This document shows, piece by piece, positions 16,801-25,438 of a stretch of 28,453 nucleotides of DNA. Position 1 is the first letter of the stretch; the number at the start of each line of letters is the position of its first letter. The notes under the pieces are model-generated. The model did not search any database. It was not told the DNA's origin and was given only the letters and a program-made list of their open reading frames with translations. Location of the stretch: the NCBI GenBank assembly GCA_966250375.1, contig CBINHE010000054.1, positions 1 through 28,453 of the forward strand, read 5' to 3'. Position numbers and translations under genes: made by a program. The stretch comes from CAMLDH01 sp966250375. GTDB taxonomy: Bacteria; Pseudomonadota; Gammaproteobacteria; Burkholderiales; Burkholderiaceae_D.

Positions 16801-17038
16801 GAGCCAGACGCGCATCTTCATCGTGCAGGGCAATCGGTCTGATGATCTCCGGAGCATGCAGCAATTGCAGCAACGCATATTCGTGCCTGAAGCGGGCCTT
16901 ATCCGCGACGCTGGCGTTGTCGCGATCGAGGAGTTTCAGGAGGACAGTTGTGCCGTCATGCACATGACGGGCGAGGTAGAACTCGTCATGGGCAGTCGCG
17001 TAAATCCGCTCAACGAGTTGATAGTTACCAATATTCAT
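10868..17038 (-). CDS. Giant hybrid: Ser/Thr kinase-like, ATPase, GAF-PAS histidine kinase, receiver
   Basis: 2056 aa, start preceded by GGAAG. A protein-kinase domain (about 6-265) has Lys35, HHDIRPAN (126-133) and DLG (147-149). An AAA/NB-ARC-like ATPase (about 300-600) has Walker A GYSGVGKS near 328-335 and Walker B VLFLDDLQWLD near 455-462. A helical, TPR-like region runs from about 640 to 1290, then GAF (about 1310-1460) and PAS (about 1465-1585). HisKA carries His1606 in SHELRTPLNG. HATPase_c (about 1705-1820) has LSNAVKFT, DTGVGIA and GTGLGLTI. A receiver (about 1842-1960) has Asp1891 in LIVMDIVMPEMDG. A tail of about 95 aa follows. No transmembrane segment is apparent, so it is cytosolic. 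The architecture is known in cyanobacteria, proteobacteria and fungi (Mak2/Mak3-like). It is divergent from the PKS gene, which it may control; no cognate output regulator is nearby. Confidence 0.92.
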   Translation of the reverse strand: MNIGNYQLVERIYATAHDEFYLARHVHDGTTVLLKLLDRDNASVADKARFRHEYALLQLLHAPEIIRPIALHDEDARLALVLEHFAGECLETVLARERRLALPTVLHIAIQLTRALAALHAADIVHHDIRPANILIARDNDQVRLADLGRATSREHEAFSSGAPTAAGDWAYLSPEQTGRMNRQADYRTDFYSLGITLYRLLTGQLPFQADDPPGWVHCHIARIPPSVSDLIPEIAQPVSDIVLKLLAKVPEDRYQSAGGLLADLERCLVQWQACRQVAPFALGTQDVSDRFLVPHKLYGRTQETAALLAAFQAVVTTGAPMLVTVSGYSGVGKSALVNELQQPIVEKRGYFISGKFDQYKRDIPYATLAQAFDSLVRQILGESDTDIAHWRDAIREALGPNGQLMVSLIPQLEIVIGPQPPVPELPPQDAQRRFQLVFRRFIGVFARVEHPLVLFLDDLQWLDAGTLALLADLATHPDVRYLLLVGAYRDNEVDPNHPLMRSLEEIREAGGAVQSIVLAPLTEGEVAQLVAASLHCPPAEARPLAQLVLDKTGGNPFFTLQFLTALAEEKLLRFDASHGAWRWNLARIHAKGYTDNVVDLMVGKLARLPQDTQDTLAQFACLGNAADVATLGLILGQSAEAVPALLREAVRMGLVFRQEDTYTFLHDRVQEAVYSLIPTASRAGMHLRIGRILISSLAPETIEERIFEVVSQLNRGSGLIESQEERERIAELNLLAGNRAKAATAYASALAYVTAGAALLTEDCWERRHALIFRLELNRAECEFLTSALAVAEERLAMLSARAATTVEQATVACLREDLYTNLDRSDLAIEVGLDYLRHLGIDWSPHPTEEEVRGEYERIWSNLGGRAIEELIDLPLMTDPASLATLDVLSKLAAPALFSDVNLSSLLTSKAVNLSLERGNSDGSCQAYVRLGMVAGPMFGDYQAAYRFARLGCDLVEHRGLRRFQAGTYLAFGAFVLPWARHVKSVRDLLRQAFEAANRIGDLTYAGYCCNNILTNLLAAGDPLDEVQREAEHGLAFVQKIRFGLVIDCIATQLGLIRTLRGLTPTFGVLDDAQFDERQIEHRFAGNPRLAIAECWYWTRKLQARFFAGDYGAAIEAATRAEPLLWTSPGFFESVEYHFYGALSRAACCDSVAIDQRAPHLEALATHHRQLEVGAANCPENFENRAALVAAEIARIEGRELDAERLYEAAIRSAHKNGFVHNEGVAHELAARFYLARGLPTAGNAHLERARTCYAQWGATGKVRQLEERYPQLRAHSLRMPAASPGSETRLDMLSMAKASQAISGSIVLDELIDTLMRLVLENAGAQSGWLLLAHDDDLVLAADASVDQQAVHVRRHAGATPLPQAILQYVRRSREHVLLMDAAQPHPFSADPYFSRQHPKSVLCLPILRQSALVGLLYLENNLTTHAFTPDRVQVLELLASQAAISLENARLYSDVRENHARIQRLVDSNIIGMFFWDLQGAITEANDAFLHMTGYSRDDLQSGALRWTDITPPESREADAHAIEVLKRTGSAPPFEKEFIRKDGSRLPILIGVTFFEKSQETGLAFVLDLSERKRAEAEREARHAAEAANLAKSAFLSSMSHELRTPLNGILGYAQILERDPALVERQLAGVNVIRKSGEHLLTLINDILDLAKIEAGKMELYLADLQFPQFVQSIIDIVDVKAVQKGVDLVCDIAPDLPQWIRADEKRLRQVLLNLLSNAVKFTDRGQVVLRIQFAPPDRLRFEVQDTGVGIAANQLDAIFQPFEQAGETQRRFSGTGLGLTISRQYVRLMGSDIQVESRVGQGSSFRFELEAQPAKAETAVTARRTETGYAGPRRKVLVVDDGAENRAVLTDLLTPLGFEVAEAANGREGLDMAQRLRPHLIVMDIVMPEMDGLEAMRLLRQLPACKEVLIIAVSASVSASDSKKSLLAGGNAFLPKPIDADKLLDRIATLLQLEWRYAPSAAGPPLESEAGPILAPPAHEMEVLHRLALLGNMHEIMGQAEHLVQLDERYRPFASQLNSLARNYQSRAVLHLVERYRKSSGSGANSATG

Positions 17039-17051
17039 TGGTCTTCCGTGC

Positions 17052-17233
17052 CTAGTCGTCAGTCAAGCTGAATCGACGGGAATAAATCGCGTCTTTTTCC
17101 GCTTGGCTGTTTTGGCGTTCCAGTGGAACGTCCTCGTCGTTGCATAGCCAGCTATGCCGCCTCCTCACGTCTTGCCATGCGAAAAAAAATCCATCGGTTT
17201 CTTTCCCGCCGCTTCAACTTGACTGACAACTAG
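17052..17233. repeat. 182-bp MITE-like element with 21-bp terminal inverted repeats
   Basis: CTAGTCGTCAGTCAAGCTGAA (17052-17072) is matched by the complement of 17213-17233 with two differences. The interior has the palindromes CGTTCCAGTGGAACG and GCATAGCCAGCTATGC and no reading frame of note. It sits 14 bp upstream of the kinase start codon, so kinase transcription must start within or across it. Its ends differ from those of the TTACACAG family elsewhere in the window. Confidence 0.65.
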
Positions 17234-17805
17234 AGGGCCTTGCTGCTGGCCGGGGTAATTTTCTTCGCGTCTTTGCAGACCCTGCATCACCGCAGCAAGC
17301 CATCGCCCATGCTGGATTGAAAAGCGCCCTTTGTCCAGATTTCACATGGTTCTTTCATAAAAATTTTCCTGGTTCGAGAGTGCCGGGAAAAAAGTATTTT
17401 CCTTGGGTTGGGCAACGAGAAGACATTATGGTTCTGGTGCAAATTTTCAAAAAGGCTAAATGATGGCGTTGTGATGCTTTCCAATGCATGCCGCCAATGC
17501 TGCCTCCCAAACTGCAGACGCAAAACGGTTCCAGCGCTTTTCGAACGCCGGCACAAAGCATTGAACCCAACGCAGAATAGTTCAGACCTACTGACGCAGC
17601 AGGTGCCAAGCCCCCTCCCCTTTAAAAACGCAACTTGCGTAAAAGAAAGTCACGGGCACCCCTCAGCTTGCATGGCGATAACACTTATGTTGATTTAGTT
17701 CCCTATCCGGTATTGGCGGCAATCAAGTCATGGGATGCGTTTTAATGTCATGCTCGGCAACTTACAGAATGTCAATAATGATTCTTTACAGAGAATTCCA
17801 GAACA
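17234..17805. other. Intergenic region upstream of the PKS gene
   Basis: About 570 bp with only short, overlapping frames that look spurious. ACGCAACTTGCGT (17628-17640) is a perfect odd palindrome, a candidate operator about 165 bp before the PKS start. CCCCTCCCCTTTAAAAA nearby resembles a remnant of the CCCCTT-type repeats. No sigma-54 or convincing sigma-70 promoter could be picked out, and the ribosome site before 17806 is weak (AGAATTCCAGAAC). Confidence 0.4.
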
Positions 17806-20800
17806 ATGACAAGACGAGTGGCAATCACCGGGTTTTCCTTCAGATTCCCCAGTACAAATATCAGCCAGTATTGGCAAGACATGCTCGACGGCCGTGATCT
17901 TGTGACAGAGGTTGATCCAGAACGATGGACGCAGGACACCTTCCGTCACCCGAACAAACATCATGCGGGAACGAGCTATACGTTCGCGGCAGGTTCTATT
18001 GGAGACGTCTCAACGTTCGACGCGGGTTTCTTTGGCATTTCCCCTCGGGAAGCAAGCATGATGGACCCGCAGCAGCGATTGCTGCTCGAAATGAGCTGGG
18101 AGGCGCTGGAAAATTCGGGGATCAAGCCATCTGCGCTTCGCGGCAGCCAGTGCGGCGTCTTTATTGGCATCTCCAGCTCGGATTATTCTTTTCGGCTAGC
18201 CGACGATCTTGCGGCGCTTGACTCGTCGTCCGCTACCGGCAATACCGCGAGCATCGCAGCCAACCGCATTTCTTATGTTCTTGATCTGCAAGGTCCCAGC
18301 ATGGCGATCGATACCGCCTGCTCGTCGTCCATGGTGGCATTTCATCAGGCATGCCGCTCAATCCTTTCGGGAGAGAGCACCCAGGCGCTTGCTGGCGGGG
18401 TCAGCCTGCATCTGCATCCCTATGGTTTCATTATCTTTTCCAAGGCGTCCATGTTATCCCGGCGCGGACGGTGCAATGTGTTCGACGCATCCGGCGATGG
18501 CTATGTGCGCTCCGAAGGCGGAGGCATCTTTTTCCTCAAAGACTACGATCAGGCCATCGCCGATGGCAATCCGATCCTGGCCATCGTTGCGAATTCCGCG
18601 GTCAACACGGATGGCCGAAAATCCGGCCTGACAGTGCCCAACCCAAAGACCCAAGTGGCGCTACTGGAGCAGGCTTACCTCCAGGCAGGCATTGATCCGG
18701 CAGAAATCGATTACATCGAAGCGCACGGCACCGGCACCGCTGTTGGTGACCCCATAGAAGCGCGCGCCCTTGGCGATGCGCTAGGCAAGCGTCGGCCTCC
18801 CGATAGCCCGCTGCTTATCGGCTCGGTAAAGAGCAATCTTGGACATCTCGAAGCGGCCTCCGGCGTGGCGGGACTGGTAAAGGCGCTGCACTGTATCCAG
18901 CATCGGACGGTGCCGGCAACCATTGGCATCAAAACGCCCAATCCGAACATTGCGTTCGACGACTGGAACATTGAGGTTGTGACCGAAACACGCCCTCTCA
19001 AGCCAACCGGAAAACTGATTGTCGGCGTCAATTCCTTCGGCTTCGGCGGGGCCAATGCGCACGTCATTCTTGAAAGTGACGAACGGCTGGAACCAAAAGC
19101 GCCAAAACTCCTTGAGCATATGCTTTTGCCCATCGTGCTCTTCGCAAAAGAAGCTGTCGCACTGAAAGCGGCGGCGCGCGAGTTTGCTGCTTTTCTACAA
19201 GTCCAGCCGCAGTCCGCCTTTTACGATATTGCCTACAACGCCGTTTTCCGGCGGGAACGCCATGAACACTGCGCGATTGTGTACGGGGCCACGCCGAAAG
19301 CCATCGCCAAGGCGCTGCTCGATTTTGCAAACGACGTGCCCGAACAACCGTTGGTGGATGCCGGTGCCGCATTGGACGCGCCTGCCGGGCCGGCCTTTAT
19401 CTACTCGGGCAATGGCTCCCAATGGGCGGGAATGGGCAAGCGTCTGCTGGAAGAGGAGCCGCTATTTCGGAAGGCGATCCGGGAAGTCGATGTCATTTTC
19501 CGCCGCCATGCCGATTATTCACTGGAGGACGAGCTGGCAGGCAAGAATGGCGAAGGCCGCTACGAATACACGGAAATCGCGCAGCCCGCCCTGTTCGCAC
19601 TACAGGTCGGGATCACGCAAATGCTGCGGCATCGGGGCATCATGCCTGTCGCTGTGGCAGGACACAGCGTGGGCGAAGTGGCAGCGGCCTGGGCATCGGG
19701 TGCATTGACGCTCGATGCGGCAGTGGCGGTGATCTATCATCGTAGCCGACTACAAGGGATGACCAAAGGCAAAGGAGAAATGACCGCCGTGGGGCTGGGC
19801 CAGGAAGCTACCCAACATTTGCTCGAAGAGCTGGCGCTTGCGCCATCACTGGTCATTGCCGGTATCAATAGCGCCTGCGGGGTGACCGTGGCCGGCAGCC
19901 CCGAATTGCTCTCCCGTCTTGAGTCAGCGTTAAAGGACCGTGAGATTTTCAATAAACGACTCGATCTTGATTACGCATTTCACAGTCCGGCCATGGACGA
20001 GATCGAGCCCGGTGTCAGACGGGCACTGGCAAAGCTCCAACCAAGTGAAACGCTCACGCCCTTCTACTCGACCGTCACCGGTGCCCTGCAGGATGGAACG
20101 GCACTCAACGCGCAGTACTGGTGGCATAACATCCGCAAACCTGTGCTGTTCAGGCAAGCAGTCAAGCGCATTGTGGATGGCGGCACCAACATCTTCATCG
20201 AAATCGGCCCCCATGCCGTTTTACGCAGTTACATCAATGATTGCCTGAAAGAGGTGCCGACAGAGGGCCGCATCATTCCCACAGTGATGCGCGGTGACGA
20301 TGCCGCGCAACGCGTTTGGGCAGCATGCAATCAGGCGGTGATCAGCGGCGCAGGCATCGACTGGCAGCAGATGTTTTCATGGCCTGCCCCTTTTGTCCTG
20401 CTACCGAACTACCCGTGGCAGCGCGAGCGCCACTGGCACTCGGTCACACCGGAATCCATGGGTTTGCTCGATCGGCGCAAAGTCCATCCCCTGCTGGGTT
20501 ACCCACTCCAACAGCACGAACTCACCTGGGAAAATCAGCTCGACACAAAACTCAACCCAGCATTGGCCGATCATGTGATCGGAGAAGCCACCCTATTCCC
20601 GGGCACGGGATTTTCTGAACTCGCCCTGGCAGCCGCCTTGGCCTGGCAGCCCGGCGCGCTGGCGGAGATCGAGGACCTCGAAATCCGTTCTCCGCTACTC
20701 ATGAGTGACGACCATGCCAAGCTGGTCCGCTTGAGCATCGAGGCGCAAGACGGCAGCTTGACGATCAAAGGGAGAGCGCATGCCGGCACAGAACCCTGGA

Positions 20801-23800
20801 CCCTGCATGCTGTGGGCCGCATCCTGCGTGAACCTCGCGACATTCTGCTTCGGCAGGAAAGCCCCGTATTGCCCACACGCTGGCCCGATTTCAACGGCGC
20901 CAGCCATGCCGCACTTACCCAGGCAGCCGGTCTCACGTATGGCCCGGCGTTCCAGTGCATTGATCACGGCTGGGTAGAGAAGAATTCTGCACTGGCAATC
21001 CTCAAGACACCGGAAAGTATTGCGGCTGAACTGGAACATACCCACCTCCACCCAGCCATGCTGGATTGCACCTTCCAGCTCATCATCCAGTTGTTGAAGG
21101 AAGATTCGGGCATTCCCGATGGCGTTGCCTTTGTCCCCATCAAGATGGGGCGAATCGCCTTCCGCACCGGCAAGGCAAAGCCCGGCCTGGCCCGTGCCAC
21201 GCTTGTGCGTCGAACCGCACACGCCCTGACCGCAGAATTTACGGTTTTCGATACTGACGGCGTCGCCATCGCCGTCATCAAGGATGCGCGATTCCGCAGC
21301 GTTCGCCTGAGCAAAAACGCAGCGGATCATTTGCGTTTTCTCGATTACCACGGCATGCCGAAACCGCACGCCTTTACGCCTGATGCCGCGCCCATTTTTT
21401 CCTTCGAAAACGTGCAGTCAGCCATTGCCGAACTTGCAAGGCGGGCGGCACTTCAGGGCTCCCATCGTCGCTACTCGGAAGAAGTGGATCCCCTGCTGGA
21501 TAGCCTTTGCAGCCGATTCACCCGGCAAGCACTCCAGTTGTTATCGGCAGATGGTGAAAGGCTATCCTCTCAGGAAATCCTGGCGTGCCAAACCGCCAAT
21601 CCGGAAATTGCGCCCTTCCTTGACCATCTGCTGTCCCTGGCGCAGGACGATCGATCCATTACACGTATCCATGATGGCTGGGAATTTTTACCGGACCAGG
21701 ATGACCAGTCGTCAGCCCAAGACATCTGGAACAGCCTGGTTGCCGACTACCCTGACTATTTCCAAATCGTGCATTCCGTGGGACGTATCGGGATGCATCT
21801 CAAGTCGCTCCTGGATGGGAGTCTGACGCTGGCGCAGATCTGCCCTCAGGAGTCATCACTGGCAACGCTGACACGCCAGGTGCTCGGCACTAGAAGCAAG
21901 CAGAAAGCCGGGCGGGCTCTGCGCGATTTGATTACCCAGGAAATGCGCCACCTGCCTGAAGGCCGGCGCTTGAGCATCGTTGAAATCAGTGAAGGATCAC
22001 CTTCATTTGCCATGGACGCCTGCGTCTCCATGGATTTCAATTGCTGTGATTATGTCTTTGCCAGCACCTCCGCCACGACGCTGGAGGATGCCGCCCGTTT
22101 CAAAGAGCGCTTTCCGAGCATCGGCACTCGCCTGATTGGCGCCACCTCAGAACCACCCGATGCATTACCCACCTGCCAGCTTGCTATCGTTACACTCGAC
22201 TTCAGCACCTTGGAGGAGGCGCTAGGCGCATTGGCGTATGCACGCGCCTGCCTTGCGCCCAAGGGCTCTCTCATTGTCATCGGACAACACCCATCGCGCT
22301 GGATCGACTTTGTTTTTGGCGCACAACGCAAAAACTGGTCCCCATTGGAAAATGGCACATGGCTATCGAATCAACGCACGGCCCTGTTCTGGCAGCAGCA
22401 ACTGCAACAACTCAACTTTTCCAGTGCCGACATCTTCGAGCTGTCACCAGACACCCTCTCCGGCCCCTATTTCCTGCTGAGCCAATCGGCAAAAAGTGCA
22501 TTATCGATCGTCCCATCCCGCACCAAGGATATGCCTCGCAGCTGGGTCCTGCTGGCAGATCAGAGCGGCTACTCGGCGCAACTGTCCGATCACCTGACGA
22601 AGAAATTGCAGGCACGGGGCGATCTCGTCGTACAAGCCTGCGCCGGCGACACGCCCTGCCTCCAATCCTTGCTGCGCGACACCACCGCCAGCTACGGAGA
22701 ACTTGACGGCATCGTACACTTGGCCGGATTGTCCCCCGAGCCAGCCAAGGGGGATGCCGAAGCCGTTCTGGAGCAGCAAGTGACGCGATGCGCCACCGCC
22801 GCCAGCATCATTCAGGCTTGCGAAACAACGCAGACAAATACCACCTGCTGGCTGATCACTGCCGGCGCCGCCAGCGACCTTCTACCCTGCCGCGACACCG
22901 CCACAGCGCCGGCAGCAGATGCTACGCTATGGGGATTCGGTCGAACCCTGATCAACGAAGCCTCCAACTACACTGTCCGCCTGGTCGATCTGGAAGATCC
23001 TCTGGCGCTTGACACTGTCGCCACCGCACTGGATAGAGAATTCGAACAACCGGACAACGAACAGGAAATCATTCTGACCAGACGCGGCGCGCGCTATGCA
23101 CCGCGCCTGCGCCTTGAGCCGCGACCGCAGCGAGAAAGCCGGCAGACCGAAACCCCAACGATACGCCTCGGCTTCCCGCTCCCTGGCCAGCTGCGCAATC
23201 TGCGCTGGGAAGCCCACCCGCGCAGCGCACCCGGCGATGGTGAAATCGAAGTCGACGTCCATGCCACCGGTCTCAATTTCCGCGACGTCATGTACGCCCT
23301 TGGCCTGCTTTCCGACGAGGCCATCGAAAACGGTTTTGCCGGCCCGACGCTGGGCCTCGAATTTTCCGGCATCGTGCGCAGCGTCGGCAGCAAGGCTTGC
23401 GGATTTGCACCGGGCGATCAAGTTGTGGGCTTCGGCCCTTCCAGCTTCGGCAACCGGGTAGTCACCCAAGCCAGTGCCATCTCCCATATCCCGCCCGGCA
23501 TGTCCTTTGAGTCAGCGGCGACCATTCCCAGCACCTTCTTCACGGTCTATTACGCCCTGCGCCATCTGGCGCGACTGCAACCCGGTGAAAAAGTGCTCAT
23601 CCACGGTGCCGCCGGCGGGGTAGGCATTGCCGCCATCCAGCTCGCCAAATGGATTGGCGCCGAAATCTACGTCACGGCCGGGTCGGACGAAAAACGCGAC
23701 TTCCTGCGCCTCTTGGGCGTGCACCACATCTTCGACTCCCGCTCACTGGCTTTTGCCGACGAAATCCTGGCCCAAACCGGCCAAAAAGGCGTGGACGTGG

Positions 23801-25437
23801 TGCTCAACTCCCTCGCTGGCGAGGCTATCAACGGCAACTTCCGGGTGCTCAAACCCTTCGGTCGTTTCCTGGAACTCGGCAAACGGGATTTCTACGAAAA
23901 CACCAAGATCGGCCTGCGCCCCTTCCGCAACAACATCAGCTATTTCGGCATTGATGCCGACCAGTTGATGCAGGCGCGCCCCGACCTCACCCGCAGCCTG
24001 TTCGCCGAGGTCATGGCCTTGTTTACCGAAGGCGTGCTCCATCCCCTGCCCTACCACGTCTTCGAAGCAGAAGACATTGTCGATGCCTTCCGCTACATGC
24101 AGCAGGCGCGCCAGATCGGCAAGATCATCGTCACCTATCGAAATGGCATCAGCCACGCGCACACCCCAAGTCCTGCCATCCGCAAGCCTCTGGATCTCGC
24201 TGCCGATGCGTCCTATCTGGTGACAGGCGGTTTGGGCGGTTTTGGTCTTAGAACTGCGGAATGGCTAGCCAGCAAAGGTGCGCGCAACCTCATTTTGATC
24301 AGTCGTAGCGGCCCAAGCTCGGAAGAGGCCATGAACGCCATTGACCGACTGGAAAAGCAGGGCGTCAGCGTTTACGCAGCCGCATGCGACATTACCGACA
24401 AACATGCTATTGCCGCCCTGCTGGCCAAAACAGCCAAGGTACTGATGCCCCCGATCAAGGGCATCGTTCATGCCGCCACGGTCATCAATGACGGGCTGAT
24501 CCGCAACATGGATGCGGATCAGATTCGCAGCGTGCTTGCGCCCAAGGCATTGGGGGCACGCTACCTGCATGACATGACGCTCGACACGCCATTGGACTTC
24601 TTCATCCTCTTCTCATCAGCCACCACCCTGTTCGGCAATCCTGGTCAAGGCAACTACGTGGCAGCCAATGCTTGCCTGGAAGCCCTTGCGAAACATCGCC
24701 GAGCCGCAGGTCTCGCAGCGACCTGTGTTCGCTGGGGCGCCATTGACGATGTGGGATTTCTGGCACGCAATGAAAAAATCAAGGATGCGCTGCAAAGCCG
24801 CATGGGCGGGTCAGCGCTCAACTCTGCCATCGCCCTGGATGCGCTGGAAAGTCTGCTGGTCGCAGACCATTCCAACCTTGGCATCATGGAACTCGACTGG
24901 AAAGCGCTGGCCCGCTTCCTGCCCAGCGCAGGCAGCCCCAAGTTTAGCGAACTGGCCCTGCATGCCGGTGACAGCGATGGAAACCAGGACAATGCCGACG
25001 ATATCCAACGCATGCTGTCGGAACTCTCGGATGCCGACCTGTTGGCAAGATTGACCGACATGCTCAAGAGCGAAGTCGGCGAAATTCTTCGCGTTTCGCC
25101 GGACAAGATCGACCCGACCCGGTCAATTTACGACATGGGCCTGGACTCCCTCATGGGGGTTGAACTGGTCGGTGCGCTCGAATCCCGTTTCGGTGTCCGG
25201 CTACCGGTCATGGCCTTGAGCCAAAGTCCGACCATCGCCAAACTGGCGCAGCGACTCACCCAGCAACTGAAAGGGAGCGATGATATGGAAACAAGCTCTG
25301 ATGAAAAAGGCATCCTGGCCCAGGCAAAACAACTCGCTTCCCAGCATGGCGCCGATATCTCTGCCGAATCCATCGCAACCCTGGTAGAAGATATCCAGTC
25401 TCAAGATGCTGCCGCACACGCCAGGATGATCCAATAA
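17806..25437 (+). CDS. Highly reducing type I polyketide synthase, single module
   Basis: 2543 aa. KS (about 1-425) has Cys172 in DTACSSS, His307 and His347. AT (about 525-830) has Ser621 in GHSVGE and YAFH at 723-726, closer to malonyl (HAFH) than methylmalonyl (YASH) types. DH (about 890-1170) has His923 in the HxxxGxxxxP motif HVIGEATLFP and Asp1087. A methyltransferase-like region (about 1210-1560) has lost the SAM motif. Then come a structural psi-KR half (about 1580-1770), ER (about 1785-2110, GAAGGVG at 1934-1940), KR (about 2130-2380, GGLGGFG at 2141-2147, Ser2271, Tyr2284) and ACP (about 2400-2490, Ser2448 in GLDSLMG). A helical tail follows, with no thioesterase. The order equals fungal highly reducing iterative PKSs. 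Complete reductive domains predict a saturated alkyl chain held on the ACP. The oxoamine synthase gene begins one base after the stop, so it probably releases the chain. Iterative use is inferred. Confidence 0.93.
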   Translation: MTRRVAITGFSFRFPSTNISQYWQDMLDGRDLVTEVDPERWTQDTFRHPNKHHAGTSYTFAAGSIGDVSTFDAGFFGISPREASMMDPQQRLLLEMSWEALENSGIKPSALRGSQCGVFIGISSSDYSFRLADDLAALDSSSATGNTASIAANRISYVLDLQGPSMAIDTACSSSMVAFHQACRSILSGESTQALAGGVSLHLHPYGFIIFSKASMLSRRGRCNVFDASGDGYVRSEGGGIFFLKDYDQAIADGNPILAIVANSAVNTDGRKSGLTVPNPKTQVALLEQAYLQAGIDPAEIDYIEAHGTGTAVGDPIEARALGDALGKRRPPDSPLLIGSVKSNLGHLEAASGVAGLVKALHCIQHRTVPATIGIKTPNPNIAFDDWNIEVVTETRPLKPTGKLIVGVNSFGFGGANAHVILESDERLEPKAPKLLEHMLLPIVLFAKEAVALKAAAREFAAFLQVQPQSAFYDIAYNAVFRRERHEHCAIVYGATPKAIAKALLDFANDVPEQPLVDAGAALDAPAGPAFIYSGNGSQWAGMGKRLLEEEPLFRKAIREVDVIFRRHADYSLEDELAGKNGEGRYEYTEIAQPALFALQVGITQMLRHRGIMPVAVAGHSVGEVAAAWASGALTLDAAVAVIYHRSRLQGMTKGKGEMTAVGLGQEATQHLLEELALAPSLVIAGINSACGVTVAGSPELLSRLESALKDREIFNKRLDLDYAFHSPAMDEIEPGVRRALAKLQPSETLTPFYSTVTGALQDGTALNAQYWWHNIRKPVLFRQAVKRIVDGGTNIFIEIGPHAVLRSYINDCLKEVPTEGRIIPTVMRGDDAAQRVWAACNQAVISGAGIDWQQMFSWPAPFVLLPNYPWQRERHWHSVTPESMGLLDRRKVHPLLGYPLQQHELTWENQLDTKLNPALADHVIGEATLFPGTGFSELALAAALAWQPGALAEIEDLEIRSPLLMSDDHAKLVRLSIEAQDGSLTIKGRAHAGTEPWTLHAVGRILREPRDILLRQESPVLPTRWPDFNGASHAALTQAAGLTYGPAFQCIDHGWVEKNSALAILKTPESIAAELEHTHLHPAMLDCTFQLIIQLLKEDSGIPDGVAFVPIKMGRIAFRTGKAKPGLARATLVRRTAHALTAEFTVFDTDGVAIAVIKDARFRSVRLSKNAADHLRFLDYHGMPKPHAFTPDAAPIFSFENVQSAIAELARRAALQGSHRRYSEEVDPLLDSLCSRFTRQALQLLSADGERLSSQEILACQTANPEIAPFLDHLLSLAQDDRSITRIHDGWEFLPDQDDQSSAQDIWNSLVADYPDYFQIVHSVGRIGMHLKSLLDGSLTLAQICPQESSLATLTRQVLGTRSKQKAGRALRDLITQEMRHLPEGRRLSIVEISEGSPSFAMDACVSMDFNCCDYVFASTSATTLEDAARFKERFPSIGTRLIGATSEPPDALPTCQLAIVTLDFSTLEEALGALAYARACLAPKGSLIVIGQHPSRWIDFVFGAQRKNWSPLENGTWLSNQRTALFWQQQLQQLNFSSADIFELSPDTLSGPYFLLSQSAKSALSIVPSRTKDMPRSWVLLADQSGYSAQLSDHLTKKLQARGDLVVQACAGDTPCLQSLLRDTTASYGELDGIVHLAGLSPEPAKGDAEAVLEQQVTRCATAASIIQACETTQTNTTCWLITAGAASDLLPCRDTATAPAADATLWGFGRTLINEASNYTVRLVDLEDPLALDTVATALDREFEQPDNEQEIILTRRGARYAPRLRLEPRPQRESRQTETPTIRLGFPLPGQLRNLRWEAHPRSAPGDGEIEVDVHATGLNFRDVMYALGLLSDEAIENGFAGPTLGLEFSGIVRSVGSKACGFAPGDQVVGFGPSSFGNRVVTQASAISHIPPGMSFESAATIPSTFFTVYYALRHLARLQPGEKVLIHGAAGGVGIAAIQLAKWIGAEIYVTAGSDEKRDFLRLLGVHHIFDSRSLAFADEILAQTGQKGVDVVLNSLAGEAINGNFRVLKPFGRFLELGKRDFYENTKIGLRPFRNNISYFGIDADQLMQARPDLTRSLFAEVMALFTEGVLHPLPYHVFEAEDIVDAFRYMQQARQIGKIIVTYRNGISHAHTPSPAIRKPLDLAADASYLVTGGLGGFGLRTAEWLASKGARNLILISRSGPSSEEAMNAIDRLEKQGVSVYAAACDITDKHAIAALLAKTAKVLMPPIKGIVHAATVINDGLIRNMDADQIRSVLAPKALGARYLHDMTLDTPLDFFILFSSATTLFGNPGQGNYVAANACLEALAKHRRAAGLAATCVRWGAIDDVGFLARNEKIKDALQSRMGGSALNSAIALDALESLLVADHSNLGIMELDWKALARFLPSAGSPKFSELALHAGDSDGNQDNADDIQRMLSELSDADLLARLTDMLKSEVGEILRVSPDKIDPTRSIYDMGLDSLMGVELVGALESRFGVRLPVMALSQSPTIAKLAQRLTQQLKGSDDMETSSDEKGILAQAKQLASQHGADISAESIATLVEDIQSQDAAAHARMIQ

Positions 25438-25438
25438 G

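Noticed and set aside
17640..17690. A sigma-54 promoter before the PKS (GGGCAC...CTTGCA).
   Set aside because: GG to GC spacing is 13 instead of 10, which is incompatible with sigma-54 recognition.
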